The position numbers and the translations under genes are program-made. A DNA stretch of 64,000 bases from an uncultured Chryseobacterium sp. (GTDB taxonomy: Bacteria > Bacteroidota > Bacteroidia > Flavobacteriales > Weeksellaceae): assembly GCA_913778085.1 (NCBI GenBank), contig CAJYXJ010000027.1, positions 56,781 through 120,780 on the forward strand. The letters are read 5' to 3'. Under the pieces are notes generated by a model that had not been told where the DNA came from, ran no database searches, and saw only the letters and a list, made by a program, of their open reading frames with translations. Numbering within the stretch: position 1 is the first letter of the stretch; each line of letters begins with the position of its first letter. Positions 43,297-52,396 of the stretch are shown piece by piece.

Positions 43297-46200
43297 ATGA
43301 AGTTAGCAGAAATATCCATTAAAAGGCCATCCCTTGTGATCGTACTCTTTACGATCCTTACGCTGGGTGGTATCTTAAGCTACTCCATGATGGGGTATGA
43401 ATTGATTCCGAAGTTTGAAACCAATATGGTTACGATTTCCACGGTCTATCCCGGAGCTTCACCCGCTGAGGTGGAAACGTCCGTTACCCGGAAGATTGAA
43501 GATGCCGTAGGATCTTTGGAAAATGTAAAAAAAGTAGAATCTTCTTCCTATGAAAGCTTATCTGTCATCATGGTGCAGCTGAACGACGGAGCCGATGTAG
43601 ATTATGCATTGAACGACGCGCAACGTAAAGTGAATGCCATTTTAGCCGATCTTCCGGATGACGTCGATGCACCGTCCCTGAATAAATTCTCCCTCGATGA
43701 TTTACCGATTATCACCATGAGTATTTCTTCGGATAAATTGAACAGCAAAGATCTGTATGACCTTTTAGATAAAAAGATAGAACCGATCTTCTCCCGCGTG
43801 AACGGAGTAGCGCAGGTGGATCTTGTGGGTGGTCAGGAAAGAGAGATCCAGGTGAATCTGGATGAAAAAAAACTGCAGGGATACGGCCTTTCGATTGGCG
43901 ATGTGCAGAATGCCATTCTTTCCTCGAACCTTGATTTCCCTACAGGAAGCATTAAAACGAGAACAGCCAAATCGACCATCCGTTTATCCGGAAAATACAG
44001 ATCTATCGAAGAAATGAACAACCTGGTGGTTTCCAACAAAAATGGGGCACAGGTACGTTTATCCGATATTGCAACCGTATTCGATTCCCAGAAAGATGTG
44101 GAGAAAGTAGCGCGTTTCAACCAGTTCCCAACGATCTTAATGCAGGTGAAGAAACAGTCGGATGCCAATGCGGTAGCGGTTTCTGAAAGTATTCAGAAGA
44201 CCATTAAAACCGTAGAAGAAGCCTATAAAACACAGGGGGTAAAGGTGAAAGTCGTAAATGATACCACAGATTTTACTCTTGAATCTGCCAACCACGTGAT
44301 CTTCGACTTATTCCTGGCGATCATCCTGGTGGCGATCGTAATGTTACTCTTCCTTCACAGCATCAGGAACGCCTTTATCGTAATGATTTCCATTCCGGCT
44401 TCATTGGTGGCAACCTTCATCGGGATGAACCTAATGGGGTATACCTTAAACCTGATGAGCTTACTGGGGCTGTCGCTCGTAGTGGGGATCCTGGTGGATG
44501 ACGCGATTGTAGTGCTGGAAAATATTTACCGCCATATGGAAATGGGGAAAAGCAAGATCCGGGCGGCCTACGATGGGGCTTCGGAGATCGGGTTTACCGT
44601 AGCGGCCATTACCCTGGTAATCGTAGTGGTATTCCTTCCGATTGCAATGAGCTCCGGGCTCGTGGCGAATATTCTTGCGCAGTTCTGTGTTACGGTAGTT
44701 ATTGCCACCATGTTGTCCCTCCTGGCTTCATTTACTATTATTCCTTGGCTGTCTTCGAGATTCGGTAAACTGGAGCATTTAACGGGCAAAAACTGGTTCC
44801 AGAAATTCATCCTTTGGTTTGAAGGCATGATTGATAAATTCACCCATTGGATTACAGGAATTCTTGAATGGTGTCTGAAAACAACATTAAGAAGGATAAT
44901 GACGGTGGTAATCACGTTCATTGTGCTTATTGCTTCTTTTATGCTGGTGGCCTTCGGATTTATTGGAGGGGAGTTCTTCCCTAAAACCGACCGTGGACAG
45001 TTCCTAGTACAGATGGAATTATCCAAAGATGCAACGATTGAGAAAACCAACCAGCTGACGTTGGATGTAGAAAAATATTTAAGAAACGACAAAGACGTGG
45101 TGGATCTGATCACCACGGTAGGGCAGCAGTCTACCGGTTTCGGCGGGGCGCAGGCCACGACTTACCAGTCGGAAGTTCAGGTAAATCTAACGGATAAATC
45201 CGAACGCTCGGAAAGTACCGATATCAAGGCGGCGAAAGTAAAAAGAGCTTTGGAAGAGAAATTTACCGGAGTAGAATTCAAAACAGCACCCATCGGGATC
45301 ATGGGAGCTGAAAATGCGCCGATAGAGTTGGTGGTAACCGCACCGGATAACGCAACGGCCGTAAAAGAAGCCACTCGTATTTTAGCATTGCTTAAAAAAG
45401 TGCCGGGTGCCGTAGATGCGGAATTATCCACCGATAGCGGAAATCCTGAAGTTCAGGTAAATATTGACCGGGATAAAATGGCTTCTTTAGGTTTAAACCT
45501 TTCGAGTGTAGGGCAGACGATGCAGACCGCATTCAACGGGAATACCGATGGGAAATTCAGAGCGGGAGAGTATGAATATGACATCAACATCCGTTTCGGA
45601 GACGCCAACAGGCAGTCAATTGATGATGTGAAGAACCTGATGTTTACCAATCCTCAGGGACAGCAGGTCAGATTAAGCCAGTTTGCAGATGTAAAAATGG
45701 GATCAGGACCAAGTTTGCTGGAACGTAGGGATAAATCGCCTTCAGTAAAAGTAAGAGCGAAAGCAGTAGGCCGACCTGTAGGCGACGTGGCCAACGAGTG
45801 GGCGGCACAGTTCATGGATAAACCGACAAAACCTGTAGGGGTAGATTATATCTGGAGCGGGGATATGGAGAACCAGCAGGAAGGTTTCGGTACACTAGGA
45901 ATTGCTTTGTTGGCAGCTATTGTATTGGTATATCTGGTAATGGTTTCCCTGTATGACAGTTTCGTATATCCGTTCGTGGTACTGTTCTCCATTCCGTTGG
46001 CGATGATCGGGGTTATGCTGATCCTGGCTTTAACCGGAAACTCCCTGAACATCTTTACCATGTTGGGGATGATCATGCTGATCGGTCTGGTAGCAAAGAA
46101 CGCGATCCTGATCGTCGACTTTACTAACTCAAGAAAAGCAGCAGGGTCCAATACCCATGATGCATTGATCCAGGCCAACCATGCCCGTCTCCGTCCGATT

Positions 46201-46482
46201 CTGATGACTACGATTGCAATGATCTTCGGGATGCTGCCAATCGCATTAGCTACAGGTGCCGGAGCCGAAATGAATAAAGGTCTGGCATGGGTAGTAATCG
46301 GAGGTCTTACCTCATCTCTCTTCCTGACGCTGATCATCGTGCCGGTAGTATACTCATTATTTGATTCCATTTTAAGAAGAATGGGCAAGCATGAAAAAGT
46401 AGACTATGAGGCCGAAATGAAAGCCGATTATGAACACCGAGAACTGAGTGATGACGGATTTACCCCGAAACATTTAGACTAA
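43297..46482 (+). CDS. RND-family efflux transporter (AcrB/MdtB-like)
   Basis: 1061 residues, full-length HAE/HME-type RND permease. N-terminal KRPSLVIVLFTILTLGGILSY, the proton-relay motif VVGILVDDAIVVLENIYRHME in TM4, the duplicated half with GLVAKNAILIVDFTN, and two large periplasmic loops. Proton-driven export of hydrophobic compounds, substrates unknown. Final gene of the tetR-tolC-adaptor-RND operon, closed by a terminator. Confidence 0.96.
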   Translation: MKLAEISIKRPSLVIVLFTILTLGGILSYSMMGYELIPKFETNMVTISTVYPGASPAEVETSVTRKIEDAVGSLENVKKVESSSYESLSVIMVQLNDGADVDYALNDAQRKVNAILADLPDDVDAPSLNKFSLDDLPIITMSISSDKLNSKDLYDLLDKKIEPIFSRVNGVAQVDLVGGQEREIQVNLDEKKLQGYGLSIGDVQNAILSSNLDFPTGSIKTRTAKSTIRLSGKYRSIEEMNNLVVSNKNGAQVRLSDIATVFDSQKDVEKVARFNQFPTILMQVKKQSDANAVAVSESIQKTIKTVEEAYKTQGVKVKVVNDTTDFTLESANHVIFDLFLAIILVAIVMLLFLHSIRNAFIVMISIPASLVATFIGMNLMGYTLNLMSLLGLSLVVGILVDDAIVVLENIYRHMEMGKSKIRAAYDGASEIGFTVAAITLVIVVVFLPIAMSSGLVANILAQFCVTVVIATMLSLLASFTIIPWLSSRFGKLEHLTGKNWFQKFILWFEGMIDKFTHWITGILEWCLKTTLRRIMTVVITFIVLIASFMLVAFGFIGGEFFPKTDRGQFLVQMELSKDATIEKTNQLTLDVEKYLRNDKDVVDLITTVGQQSTGFGGAQATTYQSEVQVNLTDKSERSESTDIKAAKVKRALEEKFTGVEFKTAPIGIMGAENAPIELVVTAPDNATAVKEATRILALLKKVPGAVDAELSTDSGNPEVQVNIDRDKMASLGLNLSSVGQTMQTAFNGNTDGKFRAGEYEYDINIRFGDANRQSIDDVKNLMFTNPQGQQVRLSQFADVKMGSGPSLLERRDKSPSVKVRAKAVGRPVGDVANEWAAQFMDKPTKPVGVDYIWSGDMENQQEGFGTLGIALLAAIVLVYLVMVSLYDSFVYPFVVLFSIPLAMIGVMLILALTGNSLNIFTMLGMIMLIGLVAKNAILIVDFTNSRKAAGSNTHDALIQANHARLRPILMTTIAMIFGMLPIALATGAGAEMNKGLAWVVIGGLTSSLFLTLIIVPVVYSLFDSILRRMGKHEKVDYEAEMKADYEHRELSDDGFTPKHLD

Positions 46483-46507
46483 AAATCAACCAACCTATAA
46501 TTAACCC

Positions 46508-46540
46508 AAAAGCGTATCAGCAATGATGCGCTTTTATTTT
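46508..46540 (+). terminator. Terminator of efflux operon
   Basis: 12-bp stem AAAAGCGTATCA/TGATGCGCTTTT (one G-U), GCAA tetraloop, T-rich tail. Confidence 0.82.
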
Positions 46541-46778
46541 GCTGAAGGATATGAAATACTACGCCTTTTTACCTGATATGACGACAAAAAGGTGTCAGAA
46601 TAATCTTCCGGCCAGAGTAGCCTCACTTGATATCAACTGATGGCTTTTAACCACAAAAGTCGCAAAAAGGCATTGATGATGTATAAAAAAAGCAAACTAA
46701 GAGATGCTGAAAAAATCTACAAAAGTTTTAAAAATCACAGATTTTTATATTTTAAATTCACAAGACTATTTTCCGGTG

Positions 46779-46911
46779 GCTGAGCGGAGCCGAAGCCCAT
46801 CCGTTATATCTGCGGAATCCTTGGAACACCCTTTTGTCATTTCGCAGAAATCCAGACGCGAATTTTTCCTTTGCGTCTCTAATACTATGCTTAGATTCCT
46901 GTGGAATGACA
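46779..46911. repeat. Interspersed repeat, copy 1 (MITE-like core 46836-46910)
   Basis: Begins GCTGAGCGGAGCCGAAGCCC. Its core starts GTCATTTCGCAGAAATC and ends GATTCCTGTGGAATGAC, inverted ends that can fold into a hairpin. About 90% like copy 2. Confidence 0.8.
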
Positions 46912-47048
46912 GGCGGGAGGTTGAATTTATTATTTAAAACAATTGCCATCAGATGGCTAAACGGAATCGAAGCCCCACAATCATCTGTGAAAATCTTTGC
47001 AAATCTGTGGTTTAAATCTAAAAGCACTTATTGGCTATAATACTTATA

Positions 47049-47184
47049 GCTGAGCGGAGCCGAAGCCCATCTGTTATATCTGCGGAATCCTTGAAACACC
47101 CTTTTGTCATTTCGCAGAAATCCAGACGCGAATTTTTCCATGCCATTCGCTAATACTATGTTGAGATTCCCTTCGGGAATGACA
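47049..47184. repeat. Interspersed repeat, copy 2 (MITE-like core 47106-47183)
   Basis: Direct repeat of copy 1, 270 bp further on, with core ends GTCATTTCGCAGAAATC and GATTCCCTTCGGGAATGAC. A truncated third piece lies at 47301-47332. Confidence 0.8.
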
Positions 47185-47476
47185 AATAGGACGTTAAATT
47201 TTAAAATCAAGCACAATTATCTGGAAAATCTGTAGTTCAAATTTTAACAGTAAGAATTTAACCACAAAATAGCAAAAAAATTCCAGCCATCAACGCTTAT
47301 CTCTAATACCATGTTGAGATCCCTTCAGGGATTAAAAACGGAGTATTATCTTATTATACTTCATCATTGATTTATGCACTGGAAGCTATACATCCACAAA
47401 AATTCGTGTCATTCGTGAAAAAATTAGTGTTATTTGTGGTTCATCCACGCCAATTTCCTGAATCAATTCAATAAAA

Positions 47477-47508
47477 AAAGACTTCCGAGGGGTTTCCCGG
47501 AAGTCTTT
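47477..47508 (-). terminator. Terminator of J/KTSC gene
   Basis: Perfect 11-bp stem AAAGACTTCCG/CGGAAGTCTTT; read on the minus strand it is followed by TTTT. Confidence 0.8.
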
Positions 47509-47528
47509 CTTTAAATATCTTCAGAAAA

Positions 47529-47975
47529 TTAATCGGCCATTACTTCACCTGCTTTTCTATATACAAAACTGCCGTAAATATGTCTTCTCGCAAAGCGGCT
47601 CGGCGAATCAGCATTCACCATTTTGATGTAGGTATTTCTCGGAACACTCAGGTATTCATAAATGTTTCCGTTCAGGTGTTGAATGGTAAGGATGGATTTT
47701 TCAAGATAAAAATCCTGAATATTGGATGTGGTAATCGTTTCCGTATATTCTTCCTTGTATTTTTCCTGTGTCTCTGGGTTGATGCTCACCAAAAAATGAT
47801 AGGCTTCAATCACCGATTTGCTCTTTTCTTCCGCTTCTAATTTTCCGGCTTCGTCGTTGATGAATTTATCAGGATGCGTATCTTTCATCGTATTCCTGTA
47901 AATGGTTTTCAGTTCTTTTAACGTTACGTTTTTATCTACTTCCAGAAGCTTTCTGTATTCGCCTAATTTTTTCAT
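47529..47975 (-). CDS. J-domain/KTSC-domain fusion protein
   Basis: 148 residues. Residues 3-68 form a DnaJ-type J domain with the obligatory HPD (TMKDTHPDKFIND). Residues ~88-140 are a KTSC domain (NGNIYEYLSVPRNTYIKMVNADSPSRFARRHIYGSFVYRK), a small fold related to the lysyl-tRNA synthetase C-terminus. The J domain would recruit DnaK; KTSC function is unknown. No signal peptide, single gene. Confidence 0.88.
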   Translation of the reverse strand: MKKLGEYRKLLEVDKNVTLKELKTIYRNTMKDTHPDKFINDEAGKLEAEEKSKSVIEAYHFLVSINPETQEKYKEEYTETITTSNIQDFYLEKSILTIQHLNGNIYEYLSVPRNTYIKMVNADSPSRFARRHIYGSFVYRKAGEVMAD

Positions 47976-48186
47976 ATGGTTAGATCCCTTTTTCGGAGTG
48001 CAAAATTAAGGTTTTAAATTTTAAAAATCATAACCTATTCATTTTTAATTTATTTCTATCTGAAAATTTAAGACAAATTTAATAAACGTCCATTGAAACA
48101 ATACCGAAAAACTATTTTACTAACAGACATTTACCAGTGGCAGTCGTGAGGTTTACAAAGATTAATGCAGAGATTAAGCTGTAGAT

Positions 48187-48933
48187 TCAGAAAGTCAGGC
48201 TTTTATAATATTGAATGGTTTTATTTCCTTCTTCCGTTTTCTCGTAATCGTTAAATTCGAAAATAATCCTCTCGTTTTCTTTATCTAAAAAGCAACTTAT
48301 TCTGCCATCATGAGAAAGATTATTTTCCATAGTTGCCATATTAACGATGAGTTTGTTTTTAAGATTGAATAAGATCACGTTATGAGTTTTATCACCCGTA
48401 ACCACAATAATGGTATTCCTTACAGGCGAAATACCCCAGGAAATGATGTTATCGAGACTTCTATTCAGCGTTTCATTCAAAAGGAATTTTTCCTTTGTTT
48501 CAAAATTTTCGCAAATAAGATCTTTACCTGTCGTTGCATAAAATATTCCGTCAAAAGAATCAAAATGACCGGCATAATGGTAACGGGCCTCATCGGTTAG
48601 GATTTTTTCTTTGCCTGTTTCCAGATCAACTTCAACAACCACTTCATTATTCGGATCTAAAGAATACCATTTTACCAGAATAAGCTTATGATATTTTGCT
48701 GAAATAATATTTTTATTAAATATTTCGCCGCCATAAGTCCGGCCGTTCCATATTTTATTTCCGTTTCTTAAAACCTCAACAAAATAATAGGGTGGTCCCA
48801 TTCTGATTTCACCTTCATAGCTGCATTGAAGACTATATTCTCTATCGGAAATCTCGCCTCTATCGATAATGAAAGGATATTTTTCGATAATGGATTCGGC
48901 ATACTTCTGGTCTTCAATACGGATAATTTTCAT
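48187..48933 (-). CDS. Cytoplasmic protein of unknown function, beta-propeller-like
   Basis: 248 residues from the ATG of MKIIRIEDQKYAE; the frame reaches further upstream without an ATG. The body is beta-rich with repeating phrases (LILVKWYSLDPNNEVVVEVDLETGKEKIL, DLICENFETKEKFLL, HNVILFNLKNKLIV) that look like successive four-stranded blades, but no standard propeller signature is present. No signal peptide. Function not assignable. Confidence 0.7.
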   Translation of the reverse strand: MKIIRIEDQKYAESIIEKYPFIIDRGEISDREYSLQCSYEGEIRMGPPYYFVEVLRNGNKIWNGRTYGGEIFNKNIISAKYHKLILVKWYSLDPNNEVVVEVDLETGKEKILTDEARYHYAGHFDSFDGIFYATTGKDLICENFETKEKFLLNETLNRSLDNIISWGISPVRNTIIVVTGDKTHNVILFNLKNKLIVNMATMENNLSHDGRISCFLDKENERIIFEFNDYEKTEEGNKTIQYYKSLTF

Positions 48934-48987
48934 GCTCTGCCAACAATTTGAATTAAAAGTAATCAATAAACAAAATAAATTTATTGC

Positions 48988-49330
48988 TCATCTTCTATAA
49001 AATGAAATGTTTTCATGGAAATATTCATATGCTAGTCCCCCTAAATCTCCGCATTCAGAAATTAAATGATTAGTTTCATCAAAAATTTACTGTGAATTTC
49101 CAATAGCCGCCGAGCCATCCAGACCTAGCAATAGGATATAAAATGTATCTGTCAGAAATCAGATCTTTTAATTTTTTAATTTGATTTTGTTTAAATTTAA
49201 TGCTTCAATTTTTGCTGAAACAAAACTTCCATGTTCTCTCACACGATTCCCTATAAATCTACTTTACGTAATACCTTTTCCGTTTGATGAAGGATGTTAA
49301 AGAACTAATTTCCGGACAAATGTAAGAGAT
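48988..49330 (-). pseudogene. Heavily frameshifted gene remnant
   Basis: No long frame is open, yet the minus strand reads like protein in pieces: CPEISSLTSFIKRKRYYVK; then RFIGNRVREHGSFVSAKIEA; then IKKLKDLISDRYILYPIA and RSGWLGGYWKFTVNF; then FDETNHLISECGDLGGLAYE to a stop at 48988. At least three frame changes and no intact start. A TACATTTG -7-like box precedes it. The family is not recognised. This fills most of the 405-bp gap between its neighbours. Confidence 0.55.
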
Positions 49331-49371
49331 AATTTTTTTTACCTTGTCAACGTTAAAAAAGTTAACTGGGA

Positions 49372-49914
49372 TTATAGCGTTAAGAGGGCAAACGCCAGTT
49401 TCAGCGATTCTGCAATATGCTCTTTTAGGGTTCCACTATTTTCCAATGGGTAATAAAACTCTTTCGGATTGACGAATACATTATTGTATTTCGTGCGTTC
49501 GCTGGCCCCGTCGACGTCAATCGGTAAGAGCCCAGGCTTCTTTTTTCGCTGCACGGTCACCAGGCCTTTTGCCGTAACTTTGGATTCTACGCAGCCTACC
49601 AATGCACCTCTTCCCAATACATCAAAGCAGATGGCCGTGTAAATTCCATTCGGGACCAGCTGGCCTGGCGGGAGAATGCAGGCATAGAGGACGTGAGGCA
49701 AATTGGTAATGCCCCGGGCAATTTCAACGGACAGATTTGTACCATGAAATTCTTCGTATTTGTTTTGCAGACTTTCTTTAAACCCGTTCAATGCATCGCG
49801 TATCGTCAACATTCCGGGATCATTGGTCTGCAACGGCTGACCTTTTATCACCGGATGAAACTGCCTGAATTCGCAGATGGCGTTGAAATAATCGGAGATA
49901 GGATAGTCATTCAT
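49372..49914 (-). CDS. Protein of unknown function, distal gene of six-gene operon
   Basis: 180 residues, cytoplasmic. LPHVLYACILPPGQLVPNGIYTAICFD and GALVGCVESKV are the most structured parts, with a loose resemblance to the N-terminal domain of McrB-like proteins (DUF3578), which I could not confirm. No nuclease or ATPase motif. Located 11 bp behind a secreted-protein gene. Confidence 0.65.
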   Translation of the reverse strand: MNDYPISDYFNAICEFRQFHPVIKGQPLQTNDPGMLTIRDALNGFKESLQNKYEEFHGTNLSVEIARGITNLPHVLYACILPPGQLVPNGIYTAICFDVLGRGALVGCVESKVTAKGLVTVQRKKKPGLLPIDVDGASERTKYNNVFVNPKEFYYPLENSGTLKEHIAESLKLAFALLTL

Positions 49915-49925
49915 TAATGTGCAGG

Positions 49926-50504
49926 TTATTCTGCTCGCTGAAAGATATGCGTCAGCTTTGCATTCTTAATAAATTCTTCCGTAGAGGTGCTTTTATCTGC
50001 CTTTTTATCGATGAGTTCAAAATAATAAATCATCAGGTTCGGAAACTTCGGATCTTTGCAGACTACTTTAAACCGGCGTACGGTGGGGTCGTTGCTTAAA
50101 AAAATAAGTTCTGTGCCGCTGCTGAATCTGATGTTATTCACCTCGAAAGCATCTTTCCAGTTTTTCTGAAGCTTGGCAAAACGTTTTTGAGTTCTGTCGC
50201 TGTCTTCATTTTCAAATTTATCGACCTGATATTCGGTTAGCATCTGAGGATAAACCAGCGCCTCTTTTAACAGCAGGGTTGTAATTTTATCGGCAGGATC
50301 GTAGAAAACAATCTTATTGTCGAACAAGATCTGCTTATCGCTCAGTATTATTTTTCCGTCGAATTTCCTGTAATTCTTCTTTTTGTAATCGTTTTTAAAA
50401 TGTTCAATGACAGCTTTGTCTTTCGGACTTGGCTTATCGGTTTTCTGTGCGTAAATCTGGGATGATAATAATAAACATAAACCTGCGGTATATAGTAGTT
50501 TCAT
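49926..50504 (-). CDS. Secreted protein of unknown function
   Basis: 192 residues with signal peptide (MKLLYTAGLCLLLSSQIYAQ). Lys-rich, mixed alpha/beta; one Cys in KVVCKDPKFPNL. No family recognised. Spaced 17 bp from the NUDIX gene and 11 bp from the next gene, hence part of the operon. Confidence 0.7.
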   Translation of the reverse strand: MKLLYTAGLCLLLSSQIYAQKTDKPSPKDKAVIEHFKNDYKKKNYRKFDGKIILSDKQILFDNKIVFYDPADKITTLLLKEALVYPQMLTEYQVDKFENEDSDRTQKRFAKLQKNWKDAFEVNNIRFSSGTELIFLSNDPTVRRFKVVCKDPKFPNLMIYYFELIDKKADKSTSTEEFIKNAKLTHIFQRAE

Positions 50505-50521
50505 CTTTTACCTTTTAATTT

Positions 50522-51103
50522 TTATAAAATAGATTTCATTCTCATATGCTGCAACAGCATAATGGTTTTGGCATCTTTGATCTCGCCTGAACTGATCATT
50601 TCCAAAGCATTCTCAAAACCAAGTTCAAGGACTTCAATATTTTCTCCTTCGTTATCCAGGCCACCGCCTTCACCGGTTTTCATTTCTTTAGAATATTCTG
50701 CGATAAAGAAGTGAAGTATTTCCGTAACGGATCCCGGCGACATATAGGCTTCAAATATTTTTTCTACGTGGGAAATTTTGTAACCGGTTTCCTCTTCGGT
50801 CTCCCTTTTGATGCACTCTTCCGGATGGTCGTTATCCAAAAGGCCGGCGCAGGCCTCGATCATCATGCCTGATGTATTTCCATTGATATACGTCGGCAAG
50901 CGGAACTGTCGCGTCAGAATCACCGTTCGGGAATCTTTATTGTACAATAGAATAACGGCACCATTGCCCCGATCGTATGCTTCCCGGCTTTGTTGTTGAA
51001 AAGTTCCGTCTTTTTTCTGAATGTTGAACGTTATCTTCTTTAGTGTATACCAGTTGTCAGAGAGAATCTCCGTTTTTTCAATACTTACTTTTGTATCGTG
51101 CAT
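50522..51103 (-). CDS. NUDIX hydrolase, NudK-like (GDP-mannose/ADP-ribose type)
   Basis: 193 residues. The NUDIX box is complete: GLLDNDHPEECIKRETEEETG (G-x5-E-x7-RE-x-x-E-E-x-G). The N-terminal strand-rich part and the MSPGSVTEILHFFIAEY segment after the box resemble NudK/ADP-ribose pyrophosphatase-like enzymes acting on nucleotide sugars. Exact substrate uncertain. Confidence 0.87.
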   Translation of the reverse strand: MHDTKVSIEKTEILSDNWYTLKKITFNIQKKDGTFQQQSREAYDRGNGAVILLYNKDSRTVILTRQFRLPTYINGNTSGMMIEACAGLLDNDHPEECIKRETEEETGYKISHVEKIFEAYMSPGSVTEILHFFIAEYSKEMKTGEGGGLDNEGENIEVLELGFENALEMISSGEIKDAKTIMLLQHMRMKSIL

Positions 51104-51130
51104 AAAATGTTATGTCTTGATTATTTAATT

Positions 51131-52030
51131 TTATAATAAATCTTTTAAGGCTTCTTTGAGATTGGGAAACATGAATCGGAATCCTGCTTTCTCTATTTTC
51201 TCCGCTGATGCCCTTGAGCCTTCCAGCACTGCCACCGACAGTTCTCCAAAGATCAGTTTCAGGATGAATCCAGGGACATTCGGCATAAATAAAGGCTTTT
51301 TTAATACTTGTGCCGTCTTTTCGGTAAGGTCTTCGTTTGTTGCATATTCCGGGGCAACTGCGTTGAAAGGGCCATCCAGCTCAGAATTTTTTAATGCAAA
51401 CTCATACATAGCGCAAATATCCTGAATATGAATCCAGGGCAAATATTGTTTTCCGGTTCCGAGTGGGGAGCCGATGCCTGCTTTTATGGTGGGAAGCATC
51501 TTTTTTAAAGCTCCTTCCTTTTCAGAAAGAACAACGCCGGTCCGCAGCTTTACGACCCGCTCCGCCACGTTTCTGTTTTTAAATTCATCGGCAGCCTGCT
51601 CCCAGACAACGGTTACTTTACTCAGGAAGTCATTTCCCGGTCCGTCTTTTTCCGTAAATATCTTTTCCGTGGTTTCTGTTCCATAATAGTTGATGCCTGA
51701 AGCGGAGACAAAAGACTTAAGCTTTTGATTTTTCCTTTGCAAAGCTTTTAACATAAGACCGGCGGAACCTACCCGGCTTGAGATAATTTCTTTTTTTCTT
51801 TCCTCTGTCCATCTTTTTTCAGCAATCCCTGCTCCTGCCAGGTGAATGATGTGCGAAACATTTTCCAGAGCGTTTTCATCGATTGTCCCGGCATTGGTAT
51901 TCCATTCAAATTCATTTTCATGCTGCTTTTTCCGGGTTAAAAACCTTACGGTATATTCTTTTTCAAGTCTTTTTGACAGTTCTTTGGCAATTAAACCGTT
52001 GGCTCCGGTAATCAGGACGATTTCTTTCAT
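51131..52030 (-). CDS. TIGR01777-family NAD(P)-binding epimerase
   Basis: 299 residues, SDR-type Rossmann fold with VLITGANGLIAKELSKRL, SxnnYYG catalytic region (SASGINYYGTET), and PWIHIQDICAMYEFAL. C-terminal LPNVPGFILKLIFGELSVAVLEGSRASAEKIEKAGF is the DUF1731 tail of this family. Substrate unknown; related to YfcH and plant chloroplast epimerases. Confidence 0.9.
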   Translation of the reverse strand: MKEIVLITGANGLIAKELSKRLEKEYTVRFLTRKKQHENEFEWNTNAGTIDENALENVSHIIHLAGAGIAEKRWTEERKKEIISSRVGSAGLMLKALQRKNQKLKSFVSASGINYYGTETTEKIFTEKDGPGNDFLSKVTVVWEQAADEFKNRNVAERVVKLRTGVVLSEKEGALKKMLPTIKAGIGSPLGTGKQYLPWIHIQDICAMYEFALKNSELDGPFNAVAPEYATNEDLTEKTAQVLKKPLFMPNVPGFILKLIFGELSVAVLEGSRASAEKIEKAGFRFMFPNLKEALKDLL

Positions 52031-52047
52031 GTGATGTATATGGTATT

Positions 52048-52392
52048 TTATGATTTATTTTTCACGATCAGAATAAAGTCATCATCCAGCAGTTTATAGC
52101 CGTAATCATAGATGAATTTATATTCCGAGCCATTTTTATAGACTCTCAGATTCGTGAAATAGTCAAAATCAAAACCCAAGCCATCAAGTTTCGTCCGGGC
52201 CACTTTTGTTTTACCTTCGATGTTGACCTCCGTCAGGATCCGGTAATTTCTGCGGAGTTTGTTGTTGATATTCCGCATCAGGTTGCTGGAATCCTTATTC
52301 TGTTTGTTGTTGTATGCGTTCCGGCAGGCATCATTGCAAAACTTTTTGTCTGACCTTCCGATGATTTTTTCGCCGCATTCGAGACATTCCAT
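52048..52392 (-). CDS. Zinc-ribbon (DUF2116-like) protein
   Basis: 114 residues. MECLECGEKIIGRSDKKFCNDACRNAYNN gives the CxxC...CxxxC ribbon of DUF2116-type proteins. The rest is a basic helical linker (RNINNKLRRNYRIL) and a small beta domain. Function unknown. Four bp from the HPP gene. Confidence 0.82.
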   Translation of the reverse strand: MECLECGEKIIGRSDKKFCNDACRNAYNNKQNKDSSNLMRNINNKLRRNYRILTEVNIEGKTKVARTKLDGLGFDFDYFTNLRVYKNGSEYKFIYDYGYKLLDDDFILIVKNKS

Positions 52393-52396
52393 AATT

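Larger units (their letters stand above)
46541..47476. other. Gene-free spacer rich in interspersed repeats
   Basis: About 0.9 kb without a credible gene. Besides the two long repeat copies listed separately, it has stock phrases of Bacteroidota spacers (CCACAAAA, TTCGTGTCATTCGTG, TTAGTGTTATTTGTGG), and a third short repeat piece at 47301-47332. Short open frames here follow the repeat phase and appear on both strands. Confidence 0.7.

Noticed and set aside
44568-45158. 196-codon antisense frame in the RND pump gene
   Set aside because: Shadow of the transporter coding sequence; no independent support.
46704-47216. Several 62-89 codon frames in the efflux-J/KTSC spacer
   Set aside because: They duplicate with the repeat copies on both strands and so reflect repeat DNA, not genes.
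49372-49914. McrB-type restriction protein
   Set aside because: Only a vague likeness to the DUF3578 N-domain; no GTPase or McrC partner, so left as unknown.
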